From Desulfocurvibacter africanus subsp. africanus DSM 2603 (lineage in GTDB: Bacteria; Desulfobacterota; Desulfovibrionia; Desulfovibrionales; Desulfovibrionaceae): a DNA stretch of 64,000 bases. The stretch is from contig NZ_AULZ01000018.1 in the NCBI RefSeq assembly GCF_000422545.1, positions 1 to 64,000 of the forward strand, given 5' to 3'. The notes below the pieces were generated by a model. That model saw only the letters and a list, made by a program, of their open reading frames with translations. It did not search any database and had not been told where the DNA came from. The position numbers and the translations under genes were made by a program. Positions within the stretch are counted from its first letter, which is position 1. Each line of letters opens with the position of its first letter. Positions 8,255 through 18,074 of this stretch are shown piece by piece.

Positions 8255-11074
8255 ATGAGCGATTACAAGAAGACCTTGTGCCTGCCTGAAACGTCCTTTC
8301 CCATGAAGGCCAACCTCAAACAGCGTGAGCCTGAAACACTCAATTTGTGGGAGGAGATCGATGTCTTGGCCCTCATGGTCAAGGCCAATGAGGGCAATGA
8401 ACGTTACACCCTGCACGACGGTCCGCCCTATGCTAACGGCCATATTCATATGGGTACGGCCATGAACAAGGTGCTCAAGGATATAATCGTTAAATTCAAA
8501 AACATGCACGGCTACAGAGCTGAGTATGTTCCAGGCTGGGACTGCCATGGTTTGCCCATTGAGCACAAAGTTGCTCAGGAGCTAAAGGAGAAAGGCAAAG
8601 AAAATTTGCCAGCTGTCACCGTGCGCAAGATTTGCCGAGATTATGCTACTAAGTTCATGAAAATCCAGCGTGATGAGTTCAAGCGCCTGGGGGTTTTCGG
8701 AACATGGAGCAATCCCTATTTGACCATGCTGCCCACCTACGAGGCTGCCACGGCCAGGGAACTGGGCCGGTTCATGGCCAATGGCTCGGTCTATCGGGGC
8801 AAAAAGCCCATTCACTGGTGCATCTGCTGCGAAACGGCTCTGGCCGAGGCCGAGGTCGAATACGCCGACCATGCCTCTCCGTCCATCTATGTCCGCTTCC
8901 CTGTGGATGATGCGGCCTTCAGCCAAAAATTTTCCGTTGCCTCTGGCAAAAAAGCCTACCTGGTTATCTGGACCACCACCCCTTGGACAATCCCATCCAA
9001 TATGGCCGTGGCTGTGCACCCCGAATACGAGTACGTCCTTGCGCTCGTCCAGGGCGAAGTGCATGTAGTGGCCAGTGAAAGACTCGCAGCCCTGCAAAAG
9101 AAGTTCAAATGGCAGGACGTTGAAGTCCTGGCTGTTGTCACGGGCAAGGATCTGGAAGGCATCAAGGCCCGCCATCCGTTCATCGACCGCGTTTCGCCCG
9201 TGGTATTGGCCGACTATGTGACTTTGGATACTGGCACCGGCTTAGTGCACACCGCTCCCGGCCATGGCCGTGAAGACTACGAAACGGGCTTGCGCTACGG
9301 TCTGGAGGTGCTCTCGCCCCTGGACGACAAAGGCCGTTTCCTGCCCGTGGTAAACGAGTTGGCTGGCAAGACGGTTATCGAAGCCAATCCAGAGGTGATC
9401 CGCATCCTCCGTGAGCGCGGCGCCTTGCTGGCCGAGGAAAAGCTGTCCCACTCCTATCCGCATTGCTGGCGCTGCAAGCAGCCAGTCATTTTCCGCGCCA
9501 CGACGCAATGGTTCATCTCTATGGAGAAGAACGATTTGCGCGCCAAGGCTCTGCGCGCCATTGAAAAGGACGTGCGCTGGATTCCAGCCTGGGGTCGCGA
9601 ACGCATCCATGCGATGATCGAACACCGGCCGGATTGGTGCATCTCACGCCAGCGCACCTGGGGCGTGCCCATAATCGCCCTCATTTGCAAGGATTGCGAT
9701 ACGGCCTACACCAATTCCGAGTGGGTCTTCTCCGTTGTTGACCAGTTTGAGAAGCACCCCACGGGCTGTGATTACTGGTTCGAAACGCCTGTGGAGAAGC
9801 TGGCTCCGGCGGGCCTGAAATGTCCGCATTGCGGTGGCGGTGCCTGGGAAAAGGAAGACGACATCCTCGACGTGTGGTTCGACTCCGGCACCAGCTTTGC
9901 TGCCGTACTGGAGCAGCGTCCCGAATGCACCTTCCCGGCAGACCTGTACCTGGAAGGCACGGACCAGCACCGCGGCTGGTTCCACTCCTCCCTGCTGGCC
10001 TCCATCGGCACTCGCGCGCGACCGCCCTACAAGTCCGTGCTCACCCACGGTTACGTCGTGGATGGCGATGGCCGCAAGATGTCCAAGTCCCTAGGCAATG
10101 TCGTGGCCCCACAGGAGATAATCGATAAATACGGGGCCGAGGTGCTGCGCCTGTGGGTCTCAGCGGTCAACTATCAAGAGGATGTGCGCATCTCCAGCGA
10201 AATTCTTGATCGCTTAGTTGATGCCTACCGCCGTATCCGCAACACCTGTCGTTTCATCCTGGGCAACCTTTCGGACTTCTCACCGGACAAGGCAGTACCG
10301 TTTGCCGAGATGGGTCCAGTGGACCGCTACGCCCTGGATCTTTTTCGCTTGAACTTCGAGAAGGTGCGCGAGGCTTACCAAGATTTCGAGTTCCACAAGG
10401 TTTTCCATACCCTGCACAATTTGTGCGTGACCGACCTCTCGGCCTTCTATCTGGACGTGATCAAGGACAGGCTATACGTTTCCGGCAAGGACAGTAAGGA
10501 GCGGCGCGCGGCCCAAACGGTAATCTGGAAGACTCTATTGACCCTCATGCAGGAGATGGCCCCAATCCTGTGCTTCACGGCTGAGGAAGTCTTCCGTAGC
10601 TTGCCCGAAGTCTTACGGCCTAAAGGCCAGACAGTCTTCGAATCGCGCTTCACTTTTGATACCGAAGAGCGGCTTGATGCCGAGGAAAGAGCCAATCTGA
10701 AGCTGCTGCCTGTATTGCGCGCCGAGGTGAACAAGGCTGCAGAGCCCATACGCAAGTCCGGCACCATCGGCCATTCCCTGGACACGCATGTTACGATTTA
10801 CGCCCCTGACAGCCTGCTCGCGGATCTCAAGGTTATTGGCGCCGATTTGCGTGAGCTGTTCATCGTATCAAAGGTGTCCTTAGCCGCGGCCGAACAGGCG
10901 CCAGCCGATGCGTATCGTAGTGTTGAGACGGAAGGCTTGGCCATCAAAGTCGAGAAGGCTTCGGGCGTGAAGTGCGAACGTTGCTGGGTCTATGATGAAC
11001 GCACGGGTGAAGCAGGAGATTTTCCTGGCACTTGCCCGCGTTGCGCTCGCATCCTCACTGGCGTGAACTGTTAA
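8255..11074 (+). CDS. ileS: isoleucyl-tRNA synthetase
   Basis: This 939-residue class I synthetase charges tRNA-Ile. The HIGH-type motif is [11 protein letters not shown] near the N-terminus, and the KMSKS motif is [10 protein letters not shown]. The editing domain CP1 ([11 protein letters not shown]) is intact. The C-terminal zinc finger has CERCW and CPRCARI. The length is normal for the bacterial form. The start at 8255 has GGAGG about 15 bases upstream. It is followed by lspA 85 bases later, an arrangement common in Gram-negative bacteria. Confidence 0.97.
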   Translation: MSDYKKTLCLPETSFPMKANLKQREPETLNLWEEIDVLALMVKANEGNERYTLHDGPPYANGHIHMGTAMNKVLKDIIVKFKNMHGYRAEYVPGWDCHGLPIEHKVAQELKEKGKENLPAVTVRKICRDYATKFMKIQRDEFKRLGVFGTWSNPYLTMLPTYEAATARELGRFMANGSVYRGKKPIHWCICCETALAEAEVEYADHASPSIYVRFPVDDAAFSQKFSVASGKKAYLVIWTTTPWTIPSNMAVAVHPEYEYVLALVQGEVHVVASERLAALQKKFKWQDVEVLAVVTGKDLEGIKARHPFIDRVSPVVLADYVTLDTGTGLVHTAPGHGREDYETGLRYGLEVLSPLDDKGRFLPVVNELAGKTVIEANPEVIRILRERGALLAEEKLSHSYPHCWRCKQPVIFRATTQWFISMEKNDLRAKALRAIEKDVRWIPAWGRERIHAMIEHRPDWCISRQRTWGVPIIALICKDCDTAYTNSEWVFSVVDQFEKHPTGCDYWFETPVEKLAPAGLKCPHCGGGAWEKEDDILDVWFDSGTSFAAVLEQRPECTFPADLYLEGTDQHRGWFHSSLLASIGTRARPPYKSVLTHGYVVDGDGRKMSKSLGNVVAPQEIIDKYGAEVLRLWVSAVNYQEDVRISSEILDRLVDAYRRIRNTCRFILGNLSDFSPDKAVPFAEMGPVDRYALDLFRLNFEKVREAYQDFEFHKVFHTLHNLCVTDLSAFYLDVIKDRLYVSGKDSKERRAAQTVIWKTLLTLMQEMAPILCFTAEEVFRSLPEVLRPKGQTVFESRFTFDTEERLDAEERANLKLLPVLRAEVNKAAEPIRKSGTIGHSLDTHVTIYAPDSLLADLKVIGADLRELFIVSKVSLAAAEQAPADAYRSVETEGLAIKVEKASGVKCERCWVYDERTGEAGDFPGTCPRCARILTGVNC

Positions 11075-11159
11075 TCCTGCGCCACGCATTTTTGTAAACG
11101 TTAGAACTTTCTCCTCTTAGCGGGCCGGGCGGCGTCTGGCTTAAGGTCGTGAGCTTGTA

Positions 11160-11651
11160 ATGAAACGACGTTATATAATAGCCTTGAGTCTTGCCACGAT
11201 TGTGTTCGGCCTTGATCAGCTGACCAAGCTACTGGTCAAAGCCAATCTACGATATGGCGAGAGTATAAATGTCATTCAGGGCTTTTTTGACTTGGTGCAC
11301 GTTCATAATCGGGGTGCAGCTTTCGGCTTCCTCAATAGGGCCGATCAGAGTTGGCAGACATGGATGTTCGCGGGAGCTTCGGCTTTAGCCCTCGTTGTAA
11401 TACTCTGGATTTTACGCAAGACACCTGAACGTGATTTATGGACCATTTATGGGCTGGGTCTGGTGCTCGGCGGCGCCATGGGAAACTTGCTGGACCGTGT
11501 AACTCAAGGCTTTGTTGTCGATTTCCTGGACGTATATTACCGAAACTGGCACTGGCCGGCCTTCAACGTGGCTGACATGTCCATATGCCTCGGCGCGGGA
11601 GGACTCATCCTGGCCTTGTGGAAGAGCGAGCATGTTCCCAACCCTCGTTGA
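11160..11651 (+). CDS. lspA: lipoprotein signal peptidase (signal peptidase II)
   Basis: The 163-residue inner-membrane aspartyl protease removes signal peptides from prolipoproteins after Lgt has acted. Four hydrophobic segments are visible. Family motifs are HNRGAAFGF, GNLLDRV and VDFLDVYY, followed by FNVADMSICLG, which carry the two catalytic aspartates. Its last 20 bases overlap the start of lgt, so two successive steps of lipoprotein maturation are encoded in coupled genes. Confidence 0.96.
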   Translation: MKRRYIIALSLATIVFGLDQLTKLLVKANLRYGESINVIQGFFDLVHVHNRGAAFGFLNRADQSWQTWMFAGASALALVVILWILRKTPERDLWTIYGLGLVLGGAMGNLLDRVTQGFVVDFLDVYYRNWHWPAFNVADMSICLGAGGLILALWKSEHVPNPR

Positions 11652-12387
11652 TTTAGGTCCACTGACCGTTCACACCTACGGCCTATTCATCGCTCTGGCC
11701 TTTCTGGCAGGGATGGCATGGGCCTCGCACGAGGCTCGGCAGCGCGGGGCTTCGGTGGCCATGGTCCAGGACATAGTTTTCTGGAGCATCCTGGCGGCGA
11801 TCATCGGCTCCAGAATGCTCTATGTTATGATTAACCCAGGGTACTTTTTGCGCCATCCACTGGACATTTTCATGTTCTGGAAAGGCGGTCTGGTCTTCCT
11901 GGGTGGGGCTCTGCTGGTGGCTTTGGTTATTTGGTTTTATCTGCGCTCAAAGCGACAGCCCATCCTGTTCTGGGCCGATCTGCTCGTGCCGGCTCTGCCA
12001 CTGGGCCAAGCCATAGGGCGTCTGGGCTGCTTTGCCGCAGGATGCTGCTATGGCAAGGAGTGCGATTTGCCTTGGGCCGTGACCTTCACTAATGCCGGCT
12101 CCCTGGCGCCCAAGAACATGACCTTGCACCCGACGCAACTCTACCATTCGCTTGGGGATCTGACGACCTTCCTGATCCTGCTGTTTGCCAAGCCCTTTAT
12201 CAAGCAGCCTGGGCAGGTGCTAGGATTATACCTGCTCGTGTTTCCTGTATTCCGCGTTGCAGTCGAGTTTTTTAGGGCCGACTTCCGCGGAGTCATGGGA
12301 CCTTTCAGCACAACACAGGTCATCGCCGCGGCACTCATGCCCATCGGTCTGTGGCTGACCTTTTTCCGTAAGCCCCAAGGAGCCTGA
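11632..12387 (+). CDS. lgt: prolipoprotein diacylglyceryl transferase
   Basis: The 251-residue membrane enzyme transfers diacylglyceryl from phosphatidylglycerol to the lipobox cysteine. The signature GRLGCFAAGCCYG is present near the centre, followed by LHPTQLYHSL and a C-terminal FRVAVEFFR segment with the conserved Arg/Glu. About seven hydrophobic segments fit the Lgt fold. The frame is open upstream, but ATG 11632 gives the normal N-terminus (MFPTLVDLGPLTVHTYG) and overlaps lspA. Confidence 0.95.
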   Translation: MFPTLVDLGPLTVHTYGLFIALAFLAGMAWASHEARQRGASVAMVQDIVFWSILAAIIGSRMLYVMINPGYFLRHPLDIFMFWKGGLVFLGGALLVALVIWFYLRSKRQPILFWADLLVPALPLGQAIGRLGCFAAGCCYGKECDLPWAVTFTNAGSLAPKNMTLHPTQLYHSLGDLTTFLILLFAKPFIKQPGQVLGLYLLVFPVFRVAVEFFRADFRGVMGPFSTTQVIAAALMPIGLWLTFFRKPQGA

Positions 12388-12390
12388 TCC

Positions 12391-12615
12391 ATGTTTGACT
12401 TCATGAGGTTCAATCCAACGCTGCTCACCAGCGTTGTTGCCGGCGTGGCCGTCTTTATGCTCTTGAGCTGGTGGGCAATTCGGGATGCCTTCAATAAGGA
12501 ATTTGAGTCCACCAACGAGAAGGTCTTTTGGGTACAGTTGTCAGTGCTCGTTCCCTTTCTGGGGGGAATTGTGTACATTCTCGTGGGAAGGAAGAGAGGG
12601 AAGAAATTACAATGA
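12391..12615 (+). CDS. small membrane protein with PLDc_N-type domain
   Basis: This 74-residue protein has two hydrophobic stretches (about residues 11-29 and 47-65) separated by a charged loop (DAFNKEFESTNEKVFW) and ends in a basic tail. The pattern of Trp, Pro and Gly in WVQLSVLVPFLGGIVYILVGRKR is that of the short 'phospholipase D nuclease N-terminal' domain found alone in many bacteria. Its function is unknown. It sits between lgt and the cpoB-like gene. Its stop overlaps the next ATG (ATGA), so it is co-translated. Confidence 0.75.
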   Translation: MFDFMRFNPTLLTSVVAGVAVFMLLSWWAIRDAFNKEFESTNEKVFWVQLSVLVPFLGGIVYILVGRKRGKKLQ

Positions 12616-13481
12616 AGCGTATTCCATGTCATATCGCTCTGCTCGCAGGTTTATCCGTTCTGACCATCACAGGTTGCGCCTCCCAGGCGGATGTCAATCT
12701 CCTACAGGCGCAAGTCCAGCAGCAAGCCACGCAGCAACGCAATGTTCAGCAACGCGTGAACGAACTGGAGACTCAGCTTCGCCAGATCCAGAGCCAGGTG
12801 CAGGAGGTCGATAAGCGCCTCAAGAGCCTGCTGCAGCTTTCGACCCAAAATACCTCTGCCCAATCCGCTCAGGCCAACATGTGGTCGGAGATGGAGAGCA
12901 TGCGTGTACAATTCGCAAAGCTCCAGGGCGAAATGGATACCTTAGTCCGCGAAAACCAACTGGCCGAGCAGCAAGGCCTCAAGCCCGAAGCCGTCCGTGC
13001 CCTCATGCAGGAAGTCGAGGACATGAAGACCGCATTGCAGAGTCAGTTGGCCATTGATTTTGAGCAACTCTCCAAGGAAGAAAAAGCGGTCAAAGGTGAC
13101 CAAGGAGCTCAAAGTAGCGACCCCGCGCAGGCACTTTACCTCCGCGCACTGGATAATTTCAAAAAGCGCAACTATATGAACGCGCAATCCATGTGGGCGG
13201 AATTCGTGAAGGCCTATCCCAAACATGAACTAGTCTCGAACGCTATCTTCTGGCAGGGGGAGAGCTTTTATCAGACTGGCGACTTTGCCCGGGCGGTGCT
13301 CTCCTATCAGGATGTAATCACTAAGTATCCCAAGAGTAACAAGATTCCGGCCGCCATGCTCAAGCAAGGTATCGCTTTCAAAAAGATCGGCAAGGACAAA
13401 GCCGGCGACCTGGTGCTGCAGGAATTGGTCAAGAAGTACCCGAAATCGGCCGAAGCCAAGCGTGCTAAATCCTTTCAATAG
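12612..13481 (+). CDS. CpoB/YbgF-like lipoprotein with coiled coil and TPR repeats
   Basis: This 289-residue product has a lipobox signal peptide (LSVLTITGCASQ, Cys19), then a long Gln-rich coiled coil (about residues 25-140), then three TPR-like repeats (ALYLRALDNFKKRNYMNA, AIFWQGESFYQTGDFARA, AAMLKQGIAFKKIGKDKA). This is the architecture of CpoB/YbgF, which links Tol-Pal constriction to peptidoglycan synthesis. E. coli CpoB is not a lipoprotein, so the anchor is a lineage variation. No tol or pal gene is nearby. The start at 12612 overlaps the previous stop. Confidence 0.85.
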   Translation: MKRIPCHIALLAGLSVLTITGCASQADVNLLQAQVQQQATQQRNVQQRVNELETQLRQIQSQVQEVDKRLKSLLQLSTQNTSAQSAQANMWSEMESMRVQFAKLQGEMDTLVRENQLAEQQGLKPEAVRALMQEVEDMKTALQSQLAIDFEQLSKEEKAVKGDQGAQSSDPAQALYLRALDNFKKRNYMNAQSMWAEFVKAYPKHELVSNAIFWQGESFYQTGDFARAVLSYQDVITKYPKSNKIPAAMLKQGIAFKKIGKDKAGDLVLQELVKKYPKSAEAKRAKSFQ

Positions 13482-13500
13482 CTTTTGCTAAGCGCATGTT

Positions 13501-13974
13501 ATGACAGAAAAAAAAGACGCAAACCCAACCATGAACAATACTGTCCCGGCGGTGAGGAAGCTCGTTTCGCTGAGCTTTCCCCACTCCATCTCCAGCCAGC
13601 CCATGGTTTGCAATTTGGCCCGTATCTACAATCTGTGCTTCAACATCCTTCGAGCCCAGATCACTCCTCGCCAGGAAGGTTTTTTGACCCTGGAAATCTT
13701 CGGGTCCGAGGAGGACTATAACCGAGGCATCGATTACCTCAAGCAGCAAGGAATTAAGATTGCTCCTGCCGCGCAACACGTGGCGCGCGACGAGGACTCC
13801 TGCACGCATTGCGGCATGTGCACGGCCATCTGCCCTACTCACGCGTTGGCTTTAGATATGAAGACGCGCCGGATAATCTTCAATGCTGAGAAATGCTCTG
13901 CTTGTGGCATGTGTACGCGCATTTGCCCCGTGCGAGCCATGAGTTTGGACGTAGATTACGGAGCTTTGGAATAG
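13501..13974 (+). CDS. NIL-domain ferredoxin with two [4Fe-4S] motifs
   Basis: The 157-residue protein has an N-terminal NIL-type ligand-binding domain (about residues 18-90; SLSFPHSISSQPMVCNLAR) and a C-terminal bacterial ferredoxin with two clusters (CTHCGMCTAICP and CSACGMCTRICP). NIL domains also occur in MetN-type methionine transporters, and stand-alone NIL-ferredoxins are frequent in sulfate reducers and methanogens, with links to sulfur assimilation. The precise role here is unknown. Met11 (13531) is an alternative start. Confidence 0.88.
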   Translation: MTEKKDANPTMNNTVPAVRKLVSLSFPHSISSQPMVCNLARIYNLCFNILRAQITPRQEGFLTLEIFGSEEDYNRGIDYLKQQGIKIAPAAQHVARDEDSCTHCGMCTAICPTHALALDMKTRRIIFNAEKCSACGMCTRICPVRAMSLDVDYGALE

Positions 13975-13994
13975 ATCACCGCATGGAGGGATTC

Positions 13995-14516
13995 ATGAGC
14001 AGCCAGCGCTCGTTCGCTCGTGTCTCCACCTTGATCAACGGCCGGCTACGCCGCATTGTTCCCGGCCGTGATCGAGCCTTGTTCCACGACTCCTCCCCTA
14101 CGCTATCCTTCTCGCCCCAGAAGCTTGCCGAGGCTCGTCTGCCCGAACCATTGCTTGAGTTTCTGCTCAGTCTGGACACCAAGCTGGACACGCTTCTTTC
14201 TTTGGCCAGCCGCCAGACCATGGAGCAGGATTTCCCCACGGAAATTCAAGTCGTGGAGATCAGTGCGGCGGGTCTCTCTTTCGTGTCCTTGGAGCAGTTT
14301 TCGCCTGGTCAGCGGGTCGAGGTGGTGCTTACCCTGAGTCAAGCGCCGCTACGCATGGCCAGCGCCTTGGGCGAAGTTGTGCGCGTCAAGGTGGAAGGCG
14401 GCGAGCGCCGACAAGTCCTCGAATTCACCTCCGTTCGCGACCGTGACCGCGAGTCCATCGTCCAGTTCGTATTCCAGGAAGAACGTTCCCAGATTCGACA
14501 GGCCAAATGGTCATAG
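13995..14516 (+). CDS. PilZ-domain protein
   Basis: The 173-residue product shows a PilZ-like pattern in its C-terminal half: VVEISAAGLSFVS (D/N-x-S-x-x-G type), FSPGQRVEVVLTL, and a terminal RDRESIVQFVFQEERSQIR helix. PilZ domains usually bind c-di-GMP through an RxxxR motif. An Arg-rich segment lies near the N-terminus (NGRLRRIVPGRDR), but the spacing is not clearly canonical, so ligand binding is uncertain. The start 13995 is chosen because GGAGGG precedes it by 5 bases. Confidence 0.75.
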   Translation: MSSQRSFARVSTLINGRLRRIVPGRDRALFHDSSPTLSFSPQKLAEARLPEPLLEFLLSLDTKLDTLLSLASRQTMEQDFPTEIQVVEISAAGLSFVSLEQFSPGQRVEVVLTLSQAPLRMASALGEVVRVKVEGGERRQVLEFTSVRDRDRESIVQFVFQEERSQIRQAKWS

Positions 14517-14630
14517 CCCACGCATGCATGCCAGCCGTGCACTGCTATTTTTATCCTTATGCACTTGTAGAGCCTGACCTGGAAGCATTCACAGGCAGCA
14601 GGATCAACTGCAAGCGTTGACAAAAACAGC

Positions 14631-15980
14631 TCAGCCGATCAGATAGATTCCGGCCAACCCCAAGAGGCTGAAGAAGCCGAAACTATCCGTAAGCGTGGTC
14701 AGGAAGATGCTGGAGGCCTGGGCAGGGTCTCTACCAAGCGCACGCAGAATGAGCGGGATCGAGGCTCCGGCCAGAGAGCCCACAAGCATGTCCAGGAACA
14801 GGGCCATGGCCATTATCGATGCCAAAGAGAGCTGGCCCGTCATGAAGTAGACTACGCCAAGCACCAGCGTGGCGATGATGGAACCGTTGGCCAGCCCGAT
14901 CTTGGCTTCCCGCAGTACCGCCAGCCAGGACTCCTTGCGCTCGAGCTTCTTAACGGCGAGTTGCCGAATCATAACCGCCAGGGCCTGTTGTCCTGTATTT
15001 CCCGCCTGGTTGGCCACAATGGGCATAAGCACGGCCAGGAAGGCCATCTGGGCTATGGTGCCTTCGAACAGCGAGACCACCCAGGCCGAGGCAGCGGAAG
15101 TGAGTATATTGATGGTGAGCCAGGGCAAGCGGCGGGACATGGAATACGTCCAGGGTGAGTCCACGGTTTCATCCGAAGCCGCACCGACCATGGTCTGCAT
15201 GTCCTCGGTGGCCTCCTCGTGAATGATGTCAATGACATCGTCCACGGTGACCACGCCAAGCAGCTTGTCACTGTAATCTACCACCGGTATGGCCAGAAAA
15301 TTGTAGTGGCTTATGAGGTGGGCCACCTCCTCCTTGTCCACATCAAAAGTCACCGAAATGAGCGACTGAGTACCTATGAGTGCGCCGAGAACAGTCCGGG
15401 GCTTGCTAAGCAGCAGGTCGCGCATGGACAGCACGCCTACTAAATGCTCGGCATCATCCACTATGTAGGCGTAGTAGGGAATCTCCTTATCTTCGACTTC
15501 CTTGCGGATAAGCTGGATGGCTTCATCCACGCTTAGCTTCTCGTCCAGGACCAACAGCTCGGTGTTCATGACGCCGCCGGCCGTGTCCGGGTCAAAGGCC
15601 ATGAGACTCTTTATCTCTGCGGCCTCTTCCGTTCCCATGTACTTCAGCAGAATATCGCGGTGCTCGTATCCGAGTTCTTCCAGCACATCGGCCGCGTCGT
15701 CCAATGCCATGGCCGAAATGAGTCCCGCAGCCGCTTCGGGCTGCAAGTTGCGCATGATTTCGATGCGGTCATGTCGGCTCATCTCGACTATGGAATCCGC
15801 CGCCTCCTGGACAGGCAGGCCGCTGACGGCGCGCACCTGCTCCTCCAGGGGAAGATTCTCCAGATGCAAAGCGGCATCGGCCGGATGGGCGTTCTCCAGG
15901 TCCGGGGCCGATTGCGGGAGTTCTGCCTCTGTGGTGTGGCCCTTGCTTTGTTGGCTCTCATTCTCAGTCATGATATTCAC
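14631..15980 (-). CDS. mgtE: magnesium transporter MgtE
   Basis: This 449-residue protein has the MgtE layout: an N-terminal superhelical domain (about residues 40-140, AADVLEELGYEHRDILLKYM), two CBS domains that sense cytosolic Mg2+ (about 145-270), and a five-helix membrane domain with VLMPIVANQAGNTGQQ and ALFLDMLVGSLAGASIPL. It mediates gated Mg2+ entry. It is convergent with pilZ and divergent from nadC. No Mg2+ riboswitch is evident in the short upstream region. Confidence 0.95.
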   Translation of the reverse strand: MNIMTENESQQSKGHTTEAELPQSAPDLENAHPADAALHLENLPLEEQVRAVSGLPVQEAADSIVEMSRHDRIEIMRNLQPEAAAGLISAMALDDAADVLEELGYEHRDILLKYMGTEEAAEIKSLMAFDPDTAGGVMNTELLVLDEKLSVDEAIQLIRKEVEDKEIPYYAYIVDDAEHLVGVLSMRDLLLSKPRTVLGALIGTQSLISVTFDVDKEEVAHLISHYNFLAIPVVDYSDKLLGVVTVDDVIDIIHEEATEDMQTMVGAASDETVDSPWTYSMSRRLPWLTINILTSAASAWVVSLFEGTIAQMAFLAVLMPIVANQAGNTGQQALAVMIRQLAVKKLERKESWLAVLREAKIGLANGSIIATLVLGVVYFMTGQLSLASIMAMALFLDMLVGSLAGASIPLILRALGRDPAQASSIFLTTLTDSFGFFSLLGLAGIYLIG

Positions 15981-16134
15981 CAGATGGATCCTTATATAAT
16001 TATCCCAACGCCTCTAAAGGGCGTTTTTGGACCGCACCAGGATCCAATGCGCAAGGGCCAAATCTTGACGAAAGCTCGCCCTTGGCATACTGCACCACTT
16101 CATGGCTAGTAAATCCCCCGAACGGGTTGTATCC

Positions 16135-17010
16135 ATGTCCCACAATTTATTCGATACCTTTTTTCGAGGCCAGGCTCGCGAATTTCTTGTCGCCGCCATC
16201 CGTTCAGCCTTGGCCGAAGACGGGCCGGACCTGACCAGTGTCGCCGTGTTCGGTCAGGATGTCGTCATGCGCGCATCCATCGTGGCCAAGGAGCCTGGCA
16301 TTCTCGCGGGCTTACCCATAGTGCCCTTGGTGCTTGCCGATGTGGAACCTCAAGGAAACTGGATTGTTGAGAATGCCGCATCCGATGGCCAAAGCGTCGA
16401 GCCTGGGCAAACTGTGGCCCGCCTGTGCGGCCCCGCCGCAGTGCTCCTGCGCGCAGAGCGTATCGCACTCAATTTTATATGCCATCTCTCGGGCATTGCC
16501 ACAGCAACCGCCTCTTACGCGCAAAGGCTTTCGGGCACAAGAACCAGGCTGCTCGACACGCGCAAGACACTGCCGGGGTTACGCTATCCGGAAAAATACG
16601 CCGTGCGTATCGGTGGTGGATTGAATCATCGCATGAATCTCTTCGAGATGCTCATGCTCAAGGACAACCACATCGATAGAGCCGGTTCCATAACCGAAGC
16701 CGTCAAGATTCTGCGAGCTGCGTATAAGCCATGCCCTCCGATCGAGGTGGAATGCAGAACTCTGGATGAGGTGCGCGAAGCGGCCTCCCTCCGCGTTGAG
16801 CGCATCATGCTGGACAACATGGACTTGGCGACCATGGAAAAGGCACTGGCCCTGGTGCCCTCCGGTATCGAAACCGAGGTCAGCGGCGGCGTGAATCTGG
16901 AAACCATCAGTGCCATTGGGAAGCTGGGACCGGATTTCGTTTCCGTGGGCGCCTTGACGCATTCGGCCAAAGCCCTGGATTTAAGCATGCGCGTGCTCGC
17001 AATATCCTGA
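16135..17010 (+). CDS. nadC: nicotinate-nucleotide pyrophosphorylase (quinolinate phosphoribosyltransferase)
   Basis: The 291-residue enzyme converts quinolinate and PRPP to nicotinate mononucleotide, the third step of de novo NAD synthesis. Family motifs are LNFICHLSGIAT, RLLDTRKTLPGLRYPEKYAV and LMLKDNHI, and the C-terminal barrel has LDNMDLATMEKAL and EVSGGVNLETI. The frame is open to 16102, but MSHNLFDTF gives the usual N-terminus. It begins the nadC-nadA-nadB operon. Confidence 0.95.
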   Translation: MSHNLFDTFFRGQAREFLVAAIRSALAEDGPDLTSVAVFGQDVVMRASIVAKEPGILAGLPIVPLVLADVEPQGNWIVENAASDGQSVEPGQTVARLCGPAAVLLRAERIALNFICHLSGIATATASYAQRLSGTRTRLLDTRKTLPGLRYPEKYAVRIGGGLNHRMNLFEMLMLKDNHIDRAGSITEAVKILRAAYKPCPPIEVECRTLDEVREAASLRVERIMLDNMDLATMEKALALVPSGIETEVSGGVNLETISAIGKLGPDFVSVGALTHSAKALDLSMRVLAIS

Positions 17011-17033
17011 ACAACTTCAAGCAGCAGGATACC

Positions 17034-18074
17034 ATGAACTCACAAGCATACACGGATATTTCCCGGCTGAGGGCTCAGTTCGGCGACCGCCTGACCATAT
17101 TCGGACATCATTACATGAGCAGCGAGGTCATCCGGCACGCGGATTTTGCCGGTGATTCTTTGGAGCTTTCCCGCAAGGTCCCAGGATTGACCTCGGATTA
17201 CATCGTTTTCTGCGGCGTGTCCTTCATGGCCGAGTCTGCGGCCATCCTGGCGAGTTCCCGGCAGAAGGTTTTCATACCGGATACCGCCGCGAGTTGCGTT
17301 ATGTCCGATATGGCTCCGCACGTTCCGGTACAGACTGTCTTGGAGCGCCTGCGTGCCGGAGGCCGCAAGATCATCCCCCTGGCTTATGTAAACACGTCGG
17401 CTGCGGTAAAGGCCATTTGTGGCCGTTTCGGCGGTTCGGTCTGCACCTCGGCCAATGCCAGCACCATGCTGTCCTGGGCCTTAAAGCAAGGCGACGGCGT
17501 ACTCTTCCTGCCGGACCGCAATCTGGCCATGAATACGGCCAATGCTCTGGGAATGGCCGAAGATCAACGGATGATCCTGGACATTCGCGGTGAAGCCGGG
17601 GAGCTGGACCAGGCCTCACTCAGCCGAGTGCAATTGTTCATCTGGCCCGGCTTGTGCGTTATCCATCATCGATTTAAGACACAGCAGATCGTCCGGGCTC
17701 GCGCCAAATCGCCGGGTGCCCTTGTAGTGGTTCATCCCGAGTGCTCACCCGAGGTGGTTGCGGCTGCCGACGCCAGCGGCTCCACTTCCTTCATCATCGA
17801 TTACGTGCGCAAGGCGCCAACCGGAGCGACCATTTACATCGGAACCGAATGCAATCTGGTGGAGCGATTGGCTGGGCAATACAAAGGCGAGAAAACTATC
17901 CTGGCGCTGGTTGAGAGTGCTTGCGTCAATATGGCCAAGATCACGGAGCCCAAGCTGGCCAAGCTGCTCTTTGACATTGATGCAGGCCGGGCAAACGAGG
18001 TGACCGTCCCGCCCGATGTAGCCGCGCCTGCGCGTGACGCGCTAACCCGTATGCTTGAGGTATGCTGCAGATGA
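17034..18074 (+). CDS. nadA: quinolinate synthase NadA
   Basis: This 346-residue [4Fe-4S] enzyme condenses iminoaspartate with dihydroxyacetone phosphate to quinolinate. The expected cluster cysteines lie in FCGVSFMAE, HPECSPEV and SACVNMAKIT. Other motifs are GHHYMSSEV near the N-terminus and TSANAS and GTECNLV. The cluster is oxygen-sensitive, which suits an anaerobe. The gene starts 24 bases after nadC and overlaps nadB. Confidence 0.95.
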   Translation: MNSQAYTDISRLRAQFGDRLTIFGHHYMSSEVIRHADFAGDSLELSRKVPGLTSDYIVFCGVSFMAESAAILASSRQKVFIPDTAASCVMSDMAPHVPVQTVLERLRAGGRKIIPLAYVNTSAAVKAICGRFGGSVCTSANASTMLSWALKQGDGVLFLPDRNLAMNTANALGMAEDQRMILDIRGEAGELDQASLSRVQLFIWPGLCVIHHRFKTQQIVRARAKSPGALVVVHPECSPEVVAAADASGSTSFIIDYVRKAPTGATIYIGTECNLVERLAGQYKGEKTILALVESACVNMAKITEPKLAKLLFDIDAGRANEVTVPPDVAAPARDALTRMLEVCCR